A program made the translations under genes and the position numbers. Shown here one piece after another: positions 8,760 through 16,306 of a stretch of 18,513 bases of DNA (positions are counted from its first letter, which is position 1; every line of letters starts with the position of its first letter). The notes below the pieces were generated by a model. The model was given only the letters and a program-made list of their open reading frames with translations, did no database searches and was not told the origin of the DNA. Source of the DNA: Acidobacteriota bacterium (GTDB taxonomy: Bacteria > Acidobacteriota > Thermoanaerobaculia > Multivoradales > JAHEKO01); contig JAHEKO010000018.1 of NCBI GenBank assembly GCA_024638355.1, positions 1-18,513 on the forward strand. Reading direction: 5' to 3'.

Positions 8760-8990
8760 TCAGGCCGCGTCGGATCTGTGGAGCCTGCTCGCACACCTTG
8801 GATGGGCTACCTTCTCGCCCCTATAGACCCTCGTCTCCTGGCTGCCGAATGTCAGAAAGCAGACCGCGCAGTACTGCAACGGGATCGGGATCCGATGCTC
8901 TGGGCCCTCGTAGTAGTTGCGATTGCCGGCTCGGTGGCGGTACTCCCGCCGGTGGGCTTTTTGTTCGGGGGATCTAGCCTGACTCGCCAT
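8760..8990 (-). CDS. Small Cys/His protein, possible zinc-binding knuckle (hypothetical)
   Basis: 76 residues. I start it at ATG 8990 rather than the upstream TTG at 9032, because GGGAGG lies 6 nt before this ATG. The N-terminal half is basic (ARSPEQKAHRREYRHRAGNR). The C-terminal half has LQYCAVCFLTFGSQETRVYR followed by GEKVAHPRCASRL, a CxxC...HxxC arrangement that could hold one zinc ion in a treble-clef or zinc-ribbon-like fold. I do not recognise a named family. It lies 88 bases upstream of the universal stress gene on the same strand, so co-transcription is possible, and it is divergent from the nhaR-like gene. The good ribosome binding site and the metal-ligand pattern support a real gene. 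Confidence 0.5.
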   Translation of the reverse strand: MASQARSPEQKAHRREYRHRAGNRNYYEGPEHRIPIPLQYCAVCFLTFGSQETRVYRGEKVAHPRCASRLHRSDAA

Positions 8991-9069
8991 TCGTGGCCTC
9001 CCTTCTGTCCCCGTAGCGCGCGCCTGAATCAACGTTAGGGTGCGGGCGCGGCTGAATCAAGACCGTACA

Positions 9070-9088
9070 AACGAATGATTCATTCGTT
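9070..9088. promoter_or_regulatory. Perfect palindrome AACGAATGA-T-TCATTCGTT, candidate operator
   Basis: Two 9-bp arms (9070-9078 and 9080-9088) are perfectly complementary around one central base. It lies in the 230-bp space between two divergent genes, 132 bp upstream of the nhaR-like start and 79 bp upstream of the small minus-strand gene. The surrounding DNA is AT-rich for this genome. Position and dyad symmetry fit an operator for the LysR regulator or another dimeric factor. A short hairpin without that function cannot be excluded. Confidence 0.4.
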
Positions 9089-9220
9089 CTTCTAGAACTA
9101 TTTCCTGCCGCGTCCTGGGCGTCGCGTCCATGCAGCTGGAACCGTGGTGGCTTCTCAGCCTGCTACACTTCGATTAGAAGAGAATGGTAGCTGAGACAAT
9201 TCGTTTCTTCCGAATGGGCC

Positions 9221-10198
9221 ATGCCGGTTGACTTCCTGAACTTCCAGCACCTCTACTACTTCTGGATCGTAGCCAGAGAGGGGGGAATCTCGTGCGCCAG
9301 CAAAGTCCTGGACCTCTCACCGTCCACGATCAGCGCGCAGATCGGCCAACTGGAAAAGGCCCTTCAGGTGAAGTTGTTCCGTAGGGTGGGTCGGAACATC
9401 CGCCTGACCGACGTCGGCCAGATAGCCTTTCGCTATGCCGGACAGATCTTCGGGCTCGGCCGGGAGCTGACCCACGCCCTCGAGGGCTGGGACACGGAGG
9501 GCCCGTTCAGCCTCCAGGTCGGCATCGCGGATGCCGTGCCGAAGCTGGTCGCCACCAAGCTCCTCCAGCCCGCATTCGCTGTTTCTTCAGAGATTCGGCT
9601 GACGTGTCGCGAGGGCCGTCCTGAGCTCCTCCTCGCTGAATTGGCACTGCATCGTCTCGATCTGATTCTCCTCGACGCGCCCGCCGACCCTGGCTCCACT
9701 ATCCGAGCCTTCAGCCGGCTTCTCCAAGAGTGTGCTATCGCGATCTTCGGGACTCCGGACTTGATTCGACAGCACGGTCAGGGGTTTCCCGAGTCGCTCG
9801 AGGGAGCCCCTATCCTGCTTCCCACTCCCGACTCCTCCATACGGAGATCATTCGCTCGCTGGTCGGAAAGCCGGGGACTCCAACCGAGAGTTGTCGGAGA
9901 GTTCGAAGACGGGGCGCTAATGAAGGCCTTCGGCGAGATCGGCGCCGGGCTGTTCCCGGCGCCGATCATGATCGCTGAAGGCCTCAAGCGCCAGCATGGC
10001 GTCAAGTGCTTGGGCTCACTCGAGGGCACCCACGCGAGTTATTACGCGGTCACCGTCGAGCGACAGCTGGAGCATCCTGCCGTGCGCGCGATCTGCGACC
10101 CTGCCCACGGAGCAGAACCTCCGAGGTGGCGGAGCGCTTCTCCTGCACCAAAGATCGGCCACTCCACCCGGGTCGGACTTCCAAGGAAAGAGAAATGA
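9221..10198 (+). CDS. nhaR: LysR-family transcriptional activator, NhaR type
   Basis: 325 residues. The N-terminus FLNFQHLYYFWIVAREGGI is the NhaR signature (NYNHLYYFWHVYKEGSV in Escherichia coli). It leads into a LysR helix-turn-helix (ASKVLDLSPSTISAQIGQLE, then KLFRRVGRNIRLTDVG). The effector domain keeps FSLQVGIADAVPKLVATKLL, LHRLDLILLDAPAD, VVGEFEDGALMKAFGEIGAG and ERQLEHPAVRAIC, all with clear E. coli counterparts. NhaR activates the nhaA sodium:proton antiporter gene in response to sodium. No nhaA is in this window; the nearest transporter is the broken Kef-type gene. The ATG lies at the conserved distance from HLYYF, although no strong Shine-Dalgarno sequence precedes it. The C-terminal 40 or so residues (from HGAEPPRW) are low-complexity and do not resemble the family, so a late frameshift is possible. 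Confidence 0.85.
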   Translation: MPVDFLNFQHLYYFWIVAREGGISCASKVLDLSPSTISAQIGQLEKALQVKLFRRVGRNIRLTDVGQIAFRYAGQIFGLGRELTHALEGWDTEGPFSLQVGIADAVPKLVATKLLQPAFAVSSEIRLTCREGRPELLLAELALHRLDLILLDAPADPGSTIRAFSRLLQECAIAIFGTPDLIRQHGQGFPESLEGAPILLPTPDSSIRRSFARWSESRGLQPRVVGEFEDGALMKAFGEIGAGLFPAPIMIAEGLKRQHGVKCLGSLEGTHASYYAVTVERQLEHPAVRAICDPAHGAEPPRWRSASPAPKIGHSTRVGLPRKEK

Positions 10199-10337
10199 AA
10201 AGGGCACTACCGCTGCCGGCAACCGCCCGCGCACGGGAACCAGGCCGGCGCGCCATAGGCGAGTTTCTCTCGGCCTCACTGGGCTGAACTCGTACACCGC
10301 AGACTCCGTATCGAGCCGCAGAGAGAGTGAATCGGGT

Positions 10338-13300
10338 TCAGTTGGCCTCCCAGCGCAGAACCAACTCTCCGAGGCGTCTCTCCAGAGCCTCGACGGCCTC
10401 CGCGGTCTGGGTGGTGGGAGGCGCGTCGGCGCCCTGGAGAACGGATAGGACCCACAGCAGCTTGTGCTGGAGGCCGACCACGGTCTCCTCTTCGGCGGAG
10501 GATTCGTAGATCGCGCCGTAGAGGGTGTCCGGCAGTCCCGGGGCGCCGTCGCCGCGGAGCGCCTCGAGGAAGGACCTGCGGGCGGCGTCCGCCGAGGTGA
10601 GCTCCGCGTCGATCGCCTCGCGGATCTCCTGGGCCGCTTGATAGGCGCGGTAGCAGCGCATCGAGAGCTCGGTCTGCCGTTGCAGGTCCTCTTCGCTCAC
10701 CCTGACCCGGGGGTCGAGCCGGACCTCGAGGGGGCGGGTGGCGACCCGGCCGTCGACCTCGAGCCGCACGGTGTAGCGGCCGGGAGGCACGAAGGGACCG
10801 TGGGGGCCGCTCGGAGTTTCGCGGTAGACCGCCGCGATCGAAAACTGCCGGAGGGCGCCTCGAGGCGGCTCGTGGCGCAGGTCCCAGACGAAGCGGTGAT
10901 GGCCGGCGGAGGTGCCGAGGACTTGCGGCGGACGGATCCAGTAGGTGGGATGGGGCAGGGTCTCGGGGTCGATGGTCTCCGGCGGGTCGTCAGAGGCGTA
11001 GCGCCGGACCACGGCGCCCGACGCGTCGACGATCTCCAGCACGACGCGGCCGGCGCCGGCGGGCAGGTGATAGTCCAGGATCGCCCCGTCCGGCGGGTTC
11101 TGCCCGGCGGGCTCTTCCGGCGGCAGCGGGGTGTCCGAGAACATGTTCCAGCGCACCCGCGTGGCTCGGGGCGGAGTGAACAGGTGGGGCCCGCTCGCCG
11201 AGACCGCCCGGGCCAGCTCGCGCAGCGGCGCGATGTTGTCCAGCACCCAGATCGAGCGCCCGTGGGTGCCCACCACCAGATCGTCCTCGTGAATCACCAG
11301 GTCTCGCATCGACGACGGCGGCAGGTTCTGTCGCAGCGGGTGCCAGCGCTCCCCGTAGTCGACCGAGAAGTAGACGCTGCGCTCGGTGCCGGCGAACAGC
11401 AGCGCCGGCTGCCGGGGGTCTTCGCGCACTACGTTCACCGGACCGTGATCGGGCAGGCCGGCGACGATTCGGGCCCAGCTCTTGCCGCCGTCCCGCGTAC
11501 GGTAGATGTGCGGGCGCATGTCGTCGCGGCGAATGGCGTTGACGGCCAGGTAGGCCGTCAGCGAATCGTGGTGGCCGGCGTCCAGCTGCGAGACCTTGTC
11601 CCACGGGCGGAGGGCGGGCGGGGAGACGTCGTTCCAGCTGGCGCCGCCGTCGGTCGTGAGGTGGACCAGCCCGTCGTCGGTGCCGGCCCAGATCGTGTCC
11701 ACCGCGAGCGGCGACGGGGCGACGGCGTAGATCACGCCTCGCCGCGGCATGGCGTCCATCGCCGGCGTGCGGTAGACCCCGACGCTCTCCGGAACCTCCG
11801 GCCGCTCGCGCGAAAGGTCGGGGCTGATGATCCGCCACTCCCGGCCGCCGCTGCGGGTCTCCCACAGCACGTTGGTGGCGAACAGGAGGCGCTCGGGATC
11901 GGCCGGATGGAAGAGCAGAGGCATGGTGCGCAGCACCCGGTACCTGCCGGACCTCAGGGTCTCCGGGGCGACGTTCTGCGACTGCCCCGTCCGGCGGTCG
12001 AAGCGCACGACTCGCCCGCCGTAGATGATGTCGGGATCTTTCGGATCCGGCGCCACGTAGGCGTATTCGTCGGCTCCCACCCCGAACCAGTCGCGAAAGG
12101 AGATCTGCCCGCCGGCGCCCCGGCTGGAGACGCAGATCGCGCCGCTCTCCTGTTGCCCGCCGCAGACCAGGTAGGGGAACCGGTTGGGCGTGGTGGTGAC
12201 GTGGTAGAGCTGGGCGGTGGGCTGGTTGTACCAGGAGCTCCAGGTGCGGCCGCCGTTCACCGTGACGACCGCGCCCTGATCGGCGACGAACAGCATGATC
12301 TCGGGGTGGAGGGGATTGATCCAGATGCGGTGGTAGTCGTCGCCGCCCGGCGCTCCCTTGATCGAAGTCCAGGTCAGGCCGCCGTCGTCGGAACGGTAGG
12401 CGGCGATGTTGCCCGAAAAGACCACGTCGGGATTCTCGGGATGGACCTTGAGCTCGGCGAAGTCTCCGGCGCGGCCCCAGACCCGGGGGTTGTCGTGCAC
12501 CCGGCGCCAGCTCTCGCCCGCGTCGTCGGACCGGTAGACCCCGCCCCCCTCCCGGGCCTCCACCGTCGCATACATCCTTCGTGAATCGCTGGGGGCGATA
12601 CCGACGCCGATCCGGCCCAGGCCCTCCGCGGCCGTGGGCAGCCCGCGGCTCGACCGGCGCCAGGTCGAGCCGCCGTCGGTCGACTTGTAGAGCCCGCTCG
12701 CGGGACCCGAGAAGCGGGCGTTCTCCCACGGTCCTTCGCGGTGCTGCCAGAGATCGGCGAACAGGATCTCGGGGTTCGTGGGATCGAACTCGACCTGGAT
12801 CGCGCCGGTGTCCTCGTCGACGTAGAGCGTCTTCTCCCAGGTCGCGCCGCCGTCCCGGGTGCGGAAGACGCCCCGCTCCTCGTTGGGGCCGTAGGGATGA
12901 CCGAGGCCGGCCACGAAGACGACGTCGGGGTCGGTCGGGTGCACGATGATGCGGCCCACCTGCTGCACGTCGGAAAGACCGACGTGGGTCCAGGACTTGC
13001 CGCCGTCGGTGGACTTGAAGATGCCGTCGCCGACGCCCAGATCCGGTCGGTGCAGCCCCTCGCCCGTGCCGACATAGATCACCTCGGGATGCGAGGGCGA
13101 GACCGCCAGATCGCCCACCGAGCCGGTCGGCGCGTCGTCGAAGATCGGTCTCCAGGTGCGGCCGTAGTCGTCGGTCTTCCAGACGCCGCCATTGTTGACG
13201 CCGACGAAGAAGACGTTGGGCCGCGACGGAATGCCGACTCCGCCGACGGTGCGGCTGGCGCGGAACGGCCCCAGCAGCCGGTAGCGGAGATCTTGATACG

Positions 13301-13409
13301 CGGTCGGGTCGATCCTGCTGCCGGCTTGGGCGGCGACGGCAAGACCGGGAGCCGCGAGGCAGATCACGATCGTGGCGCCGGCGAGACGGCGTCGGGCAAG
13401 CTGTTTCAT
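10338..13409 (-). CDS. Secreted BNR/Asp-box beta-propeller protein (sortilin/Vps10-like)
   Basis: 1023 residues, started at ATG 13409, which has AAGGAG 7 nt upstream; the open frame runs further but that part is upstream DNA. It has a Sec signal peptide (MKQLARRRLAGATIVICLAA, probable cleavage after AVAAQA near 29). Some ten Asp-box or related turns follow, for example KTDDYGRTW, KSTDGGKSW, RTRDGGATW, KSTDGGSTW, RSDDAGESW, RSDDGGLTW, TTDGGASWN and RTRDGGKSW, indicating one or two sialidase-type beta-propellers (about 40-720). An Ig-like/FlgD-like region follows (about 775-900: HHRFVWDLRHEPP, PPGRYTVRLEVDG), then a helical tail. Relatives are common in Acidobacteriota and Gemmatimonadota and are often annotated as glycosyl hydrolases. 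I see no catalytic residues I could defend, so binding or hydrolysis of polymers is only a guess. Confidence 0.9.
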   Translation of the reverse strand: MKQLARRRLAGATIVICLAAPGLAVAAQAGSRIDPTAYQDLRYRLLGPFRASRTVGGVGIPSRPNVFFVGVNNGGVWKTDDYGRTWRPIFDDAPTGSVGDLAVSPSHPEVIYVGTGEGLHRPDLGVGDGIFKSTDGGKSWTHVGLSDVQQVGRIIVHPTDPDVVFVAGLGHPYGPNEERGVFRTRDGGATWEKTLYVDEDTGAIQVEFDPTNPEILFADLWQHREGPWENARFSGPASGLYKSTDGGSTWRRSSRGLPTAAEGLGRIGVGIAPSDSRRMYATVEAREGGGVYRSDDAGESWRRVHDNPRVWGRAGDFAELKVHPENPDVVFSGNIAAYRSDDGGLTWTSIKGAPGGDDYHRIWINPLHPEIMLFVADQGAVVTVNGGRTWSSWYNQPTAQLYHVTTTPNRFPYLVCGGQQESGAICVSSRGAGGQISFRDWFGVGADEYAYVAPDPKDPDIIYGGRVVRFDRRTGQSQNVAPETLRSGRYRVLRTMPLLFHPADPERLLFATNVLWETRSGGREWRIISPDLSRERPEVPESVGVYRTPAMDAMPRRGVIYAVAPSPLAVDTIWAGTDDGLVHLTTDGGASWNDVSPPALRPWDKVSQLDAGHHDSLTAYLAVNAIRRDDMRPHIYRTRDGGKSWARIVAGLPDHGPVNVVREDPRQPALLFAGTERSVYFSVDYGERWHPLRQNLPPSSMRDLVIHEDDLVVGTHGRSIWVLDNIAPLRELARAVSASGPHLFTPPRATRVRWNMFSDTPLPPEEPAGQNPPDGAILDYHLPAGAGRVVLEIVDASGAVVRRYASDDPPETIDPETLPHPTYWIRPPQVLGTSAGHHRFVWDLRHEPPRGALRQFSIAAVYRETPSGPHGPFVPPGRYTVRLEVDGRVATRPLEVRLDPRVRVSEEDLQRQTELSMRCYRAYQAAQEIREAIDAELTSADAARRSFLEALRGDGAPGLPDTLYGAIYESSAEEETVVGLQHKLLWVLSVLQGADAPPTTQTAEAVEALERRLGELVLRWEAN

Positions 13410-13499
13410 CGGTGAGCTCCTTCCAGAAGAGCGAAGATACCGAAGTTTCACAACCGAGTAGTGGGTCCGTTGGTTTCGCCCGGGGCGGTAGGGAGGCAG

Positions 13500-13517
13500 C
13501 GCGGGAGGGCTCCCGCG
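13500..13517. promoter_or_regulatory. GC-rich inverted repeat between divergent genes
   Basis: Arms CGCGGGAG (13500-13507) and CTCCCGCG (13510-13517) are fully complementary around GG. The repeat sits between the start of the beta-propeller gene (13409, minus) and the -35 box of the his promoter (13543). It could be an operator for either gene or a chance palindrome in GC-rich DNA. Confidence 0.25.
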
Positions 13518-13542
13518 GCCCACTGCCCACAACGGCCGCGCC

Positions 13543-13571
13543 TTGACAGCCACTGCCCGCCTGCCGATAAT
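13543..13571 (+). promoter_or_regulatory. Sigma70-type promoter of the his operon
   Basis: TTGACA (13543-13548) and GATAAT (13566-13571) are separated by exactly 17 bases: a consensus -35 and a 5-of-6 match at -10. A start site 6-9 bases after the -10 box would fall at about 13577-13581, directly at the leader-peptide ATG (13581). The position immediately ahead of a His-rich leader and hisG strongly supports the call. Confidence 0.8.
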
Positions 13572-13580
13572 GCGCATCTC

Positions 13581-13643
13581 ATGTCTTCGCCTCGCGCGCG
13601 TCATCATCATCATCTGCATCACGGCCCCCCCGGGGTCCGGTGA
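13581..13643 (+). CDS. hisL: His operon leader peptide
   Basis: A 20-codon frame, MSSPRARHHHHLHHGPPGVR, ends at TGA 13641-13643. Six of seven consecutive codons (13602-13622) are histidine: CAT x4, CTG, CAT, CAC. This is the hallmark of a His-operon leader peptide, where ribosome stalling reports charged tRNA-His levels (compare the E. coli HisL heptahistidine). It lies 106 bases before hisG and is followed by mutually exclusive hairpins and a terminator. There is no Shine-Dalgarno sequence: the ATG is only 9 bases past the -10 box, so translation is probably leaderless. The run also reads as poly-Met on the other strand, where it is a fortuitous extension of the beta-propeller frame. Confidence 0.88.
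   Translation: MSSPRARHHHHLHHGPPGVR
13619..13643 (+). promoter_or_regulatory. Attenuator hairpin 1:2 (pause/anti-antiterminator)
   Basis: TCAC-GG-CCCC (13619-13628) can pair with GGGG-CC-GTGA (13632-13643, with single-base bulges at T13636 and G13639), leaving a CCC loop and ten pairs. Its left arm includes the last two His codons of the leader. A ribosome stalled in the His run would cover this arm and free the right arm. Confidence 0.65.
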
Positions 13644-13680
13644 GGTAGCTGCAGCGCGAGTGAACCCAAACGCCGGCCCC
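13632..13680 (+). promoter_or_regulatory. Attenuator antiterminator 2:3
   Basis: GGGG-CCGG (13632-13640, T13636 bulged) can pair with CCGGCCCC (13673-13680). This uses the right arm of hairpin 1:2 and most of the left arm of the terminator. It is therefore exclusive with both, which is the arrangement expected for histidine-controlled attenuation. Confidence 0.6.
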
Positions 13681-13696
13681 TAGCGGTCGGCGTTTT
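13668..13696 (+). terminator. Attenuator terminator 3:4 ahead of hisG
   Basis: AAACGCCGGCC (13668-13678) pairs with GGTCGGCGTTT (13685-13695) to give an 11-bp stem (one G-U) with the loop CCTAGC, followed by T and then GCGTTT. The A-tract/U-tract at the base is typical of an intrinsic terminator, although the U-run is short and broken by GCG. It lies 25 bases after the leader stop and 54 bases before hisG. Confidence 0.72.
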
Positions 13697-13749
13697 GCGT
13701 TTCCGAACCCACATCGCCGACCGTCGCAGGGCCTCTTGGAGGTCTCGAG

Positions 13750-14622
13750 ATGAACGGTCGTCCACAAACCCCACTGCGGCTGGCTCTGCCGAAGGGCCGC
13801 ATGCAGTCCGGTGTCGTCGAGCTGCTCGAAGACGCCGGGATCCGCATCCTGGCCACCGCGCGCGGCTACCGGCCGCGGCTGTCGCTGCCGGGGTGCGAGG
13901 TGAAGATCCTCAAGCCCCAGAACATCGTCGAGATGCTCCACCTCGGCTCGCGCGACGTCGGCCTCACCGGCGCCGACTGGGTCGCCGAGCTCGACGGCGA
14001 GGCGGTCGAGCTGCTCGACACCGGGCTCGACCCGGTGCGCATCGTGGCGGCGGCTCCCACCGCGCTGCTCGAGGGAGGCGAGCTGCCGAGGCGCCGGCTG
14101 ATCGTCGCCTCGGAGTACGAGCGCCTCGCCCAGCGCTGGATCGAGCAGCGCGGCCTCGACGCCAGGCTCGTGCGCTCCTACGGCGCCACCGAGGTCTTTC
14201 CGCCCGAGGACGCCGACGTCATCGTCGACAACACCGCCACCGGCAGCACGCTCGAGGCCAACGACCTGGAGGTCGTGGACGAGATCATGGTCTCTTCCAC
14301 CCGGCTCTACGGCTGCCGCCGGGCCCTGGCGGATCCGGATCGCAAGCGTCGCATCGAGGATCTGCGGCTGCTGCTCTCGAGCGTGCTCGAAGCCCGCCGG
14401 CGGGTGATGGTCGAGGTCAACGCCCCCGCCGACCGGCTGGAAGAGATCGTGGCGCTGCTGCCTTGCATGCGGGAGGTGACCGTGTCGCCGCTCTACGGCG
14501 ACTCCGGCTTTGCGGTCAAGGCGGCGGTGCCGCGGGAGCGACTGCCGGAGGTGATTCCCGCGGTCAAGTCGGCGGGAGGCTCAGACGTGGTGGTGACGCG
14601 TGCCGGGCAGATCGTGCCATGA
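13750..14622 (+). CDS. hisG: ATP phosphoribosyltransferase, long form
   Basis: 290 residues. It catalyses the first step of histidine synthesis, joining ATP and PRPP to give phosphoribosyl-ATP. Visible marks are [10 protein letters not shown] at the N-terminus, [30 protein letters not shown] and the PRPP loop [12 protein letters not shown] (from Asp160). The C-terminal segment from about 215 ([20 protein letters not shown], then [20 protein letters not shown]) is the ACT-like regulatory domain of the long form. The enzyme should therefore be feedback-inhibited by histidine and need no HisZ partner. GGAGG lies 7 bases before the ATG. It is the first structural gene after the attenuator, and its stop overlaps the hisC start (ATGA). 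Confidence 0.96.
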   Translation: MNGRPQTPLRLALPKGRMQSGVVELLEDAGIRILATARGYRPRLSLPGCEVKILKPQNIVEMLHLGSRDVGLTGADWVAELDGEAVELLDTGLDPVRIVAAAPTALLEGGELPRRRLIVASEYERLAQRWIEQRGLDARLVRSYGATEVFPPEDADVIVDNTATGSTLEANDLEVVDEIMVSSTRLYGCRRALADPDRKRRIEDLRLLLSSVLEARRRVMVEVNAPADRLEEIVALLPCMREVTVSPLYGDSGFAVKAAVPRERLPEVIPAVKSAGGSDVVVTRAGQIVP

Positions 14623-15704
14623 GCGAGCTGAGCCTGCCCGCGACCCGGGTCCCCATCACCCCCTACAGCCGGCCGGTGCCGGTCGCCGACGACACGCTGC
14701 GGCTCGACGGCAACGAGGGCAGCGTGCCGGAGCCCGCGCTCCTCGAGGAGCTGGCCGCGCAGCCGGCGCGTCTGCTGCGCGACTACCCCGACCTCGGCGA
14801 GCTCCAGCAGCGGATCGCCGAACGCCACGGGGTCGACCCGGCCCGGGTTGTGGTCACCGACGGCGCCGACGGCGCCATGGACCGGCTCTTCCGCGCCTTT
14901 CTGGAGCCGGGGCGCGAGCTGGTCGTGCCGATCCCCACCTTCGAGATGATCCACCGCTTCGCCGCGGCTTGCGGCGCCGAGGTCGCGACCGTGCCCTGGA
15001 CGGGACGCTTTCCGCTCGCCGAGATCGGCGCGCGCATCTCGCCGCGGACCGCCCTGGTCGCGGTGGTCTCGCCCAACAATCCGACCGGGGCGGTCGTCTC
15101 CGCCGACGAGCTGGCCGAGCTGTCCGGGCAGGCTGCCGCCCGCAACGCCCTGGTGCTCCTCGACCACGTCTACGCCGAGTACGCCGACGAGGATCTGACA
15201 ACCGAGGCTCTAGGGCACGACAACGTGGTCGTGCTGCGCACCTTCTCCAAGGCCTGGGGTCTCGCCGGCTGCCGCGTCGGCTACGCGCTGGCCGCGCCGC
15301 CGGTGGCGGCGATCCTCCGCAACACCGGCAACCCGTACCCGGTTTCGGCGCTGTCGGCGCGCATCGCCCGGCGGCGGCTCGAGGGCGGCGGCGAGGCGAT
15401 GCGGGAGCACGTGCGCCGGGTGCGCGTCGAACGCCGGCGGCTGAGCGACTGGCTGGCGCGGCGCCACGTGCCGGCCCCGCCGTCGCAGGGCAACTTCCTG
15501 CTCGCCGACTTCGGCTCGCGCGCTCCTTCGGTGCGACGCGGCCTGGCGGCCGCGGGCGTTCTGGTCCGCGCGTTCCCCCACCGGGCCGAGATCGCCACCG
15601 CGCTGCGCATCAGCCTGCCCGGCGACGAAACCGGCTTCGAACGGCTGCTGAGCGCCCTCGCCGCCGTGCTCGACGCCCCGACCGACTTCGAGGAGATGCC
15701 ATGA
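14619..15704 (+). CDS. hisC: Histidinol-phosphate aminotransferase
   Basis: 361 residues, a fold-type I PLP aminotransferase that converts imidazole acetol phosphate to histidinol phosphate with glutamate. Motifs in order are [14 protein letters not shown] (substrate-side start of the family), PNNPTG (152-157), LLDHVYAEY (PLP-pyridine Asp182, Tyr185), [17 protein letters not shown] (Schiff-base Lys211, Arg219), GNFLLADF and ALRISLP (substrate carboxylate Arg330). Length is normal for HisC. The ATG overlaps the hisG stop by four bases, and the stop overlaps the hisB start in the same way. HisC follows hisG directly here; hisD, often between them in other bacteria, is absent. Confidence 0.95.
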   Translation: MSELSLPATRVPITPYSRPVPVADDTLRLDGNEGSVPEPALLEELAAQPARLLRDYPDLGELQQRIAERHGVDPARVVVTDGADGAMDRLFRAFLEPGRELVVPIPTFEMIHRFAAACGAEVATVPWTGRFPLAEIGARISPRTALVAVVSPNNPTGAVVSADELAELSGQAAARNALVLLDHVYAEYADEDLTTEALGHDNVVVLRTFSKAWGLAGCRVGYALAAPPVAAILRNTGNPYPVSALSARIARRRLEGGGEAMREHVRRVRVERRRLSDWLARRHVPAPPSQGNFLLADFGSRAPSVRRGLAAAGVLVRAFPHRAEIATALRISLPGDETGFERLLSALAAVLDAPTDFEEMP

Positions 15705-16306
15705 CCGAGCCCCGTGCCTCGCACGTCGAGCGCGCCACCGCCGAGACCGCGTTCATCGTCGACCTCATCCTCGACGGCCGCGGCAGCGCCGACGTCGCGA
15801 CCGGCGTCGGGTTTCTCGACCACCTGCTCACCGCGCTCGCCCGCCACGCCCGGCTGGATCTCGCCATCGCGGGCCGCGGCGATCTGGAGATCGACGATCA
15901 CCACACCGTGGAAGACTGCGCCCTGGCGCTCGGCGCGGCGCTCGACCGCGCGCTGGGCGACCGCACCGGGATCCGGCGGTTCGGCAGCGCCTACGCTCCG
16001 CTCGACGAGGCGCTCGCCCGCGCCGTGATCGACCTGTCCGGCCGCCCCTTCGCAGCGGTCGAGCTCGGGCTCCGGCGCGAGCGGCTGGGCGAGCTGTCGA
16101 CCGAGAACATCCCCCACTTCCTCCAGTCGCTGGCCACTGCGGCCCGGATGACGCTGCACGTCGATCTGCTGCGGGGAGACAACGACCACCATCGAGCCGA
16201 GGCCGCCTTCAAGGCGCTGGCACTCGCGCTCGGGCAGGCGATCTCGCGCACCGGCTTCGAGGACGTGCCGTCGACGAAAGAGACCCTCGGCGAGGCCGAA
16301 GCGTGA
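15701..16306 (+). CDS. hisB: Imidazoleglycerol-phosphate dehydratase
   Basis: 201 residues. It dehydrates imidazole glycerol phosphate to imidazole acetol phosphate using a di-manganese centre. Metal-ligand motifs are clear: [34 protein letters not shown] (His67-His68, Glu71-Asp72) and [15 protein letters not shown] (His163-His164). ENIPHF is also conserved. The size and lack of an N-terminal HAD domain show the monofunctional dehydratase type, so a separate histidinol-phosphate phosphatase must be encoded elsewhere. AGGAG lies about 5 bases before the ATG. It overlaps hisC by ATGA and the next gene by GTGA. Confidence 0.96.
   Translation: MTEPRASHVERATAETAFIVDLILDGRGSADVATGVGFLDHLLTALARHARLDLAIAGRGDLEIDDHHTVEDCALALGAALDRALGDRTGIRRFGSAYAPLDEALARAVIDLSGRPFAAVELGLRRERLGELSTENIPHFLQSLATAARMTLHVDLLRGDNDHHRAEAAFKALALALGQAISRTGFEDVPSTKETLGEAEA

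Noticed and set aside
10464..12584. 706-codon plus-strand frame opposite the beta-propeller gene
   Set aside because: The minus strand carries a signal peptide and repeated Asp-boxes; the plus frame is a compositional shadow.
10990..13530. 846-codon minus-strand frame overlapping the beta-propeller gene
   Set aside because: Arg/Pro-rich frame-shifted reading of the same DNA with no domain features.
13410..13622. N-terminal extension of the beta-propeller protein (MMQMMMMTRAR...)
   Set aside because: The poly-Met run is the antisense of the leader-peptide His codons. The signal peptide and Shine-Dalgarno sequence place the true start at 13409.
13599..13622. CAT/ATC repeat as a simple microsatellite
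   Set aside because: The repeat is in frame with an ATG 9 bases after a consensus promoter and sits at the exact place needed for the downstream alternative hairpins, so a His leader explains it better.
14600..15700. Upstream extension of the hisB frame to 14600
   Set aside because: This part overlaps all of hisC and is Arg/Ala low complexity. The ATG at 15701 has AGGAG and the four-base overlap seen throughout the operon.
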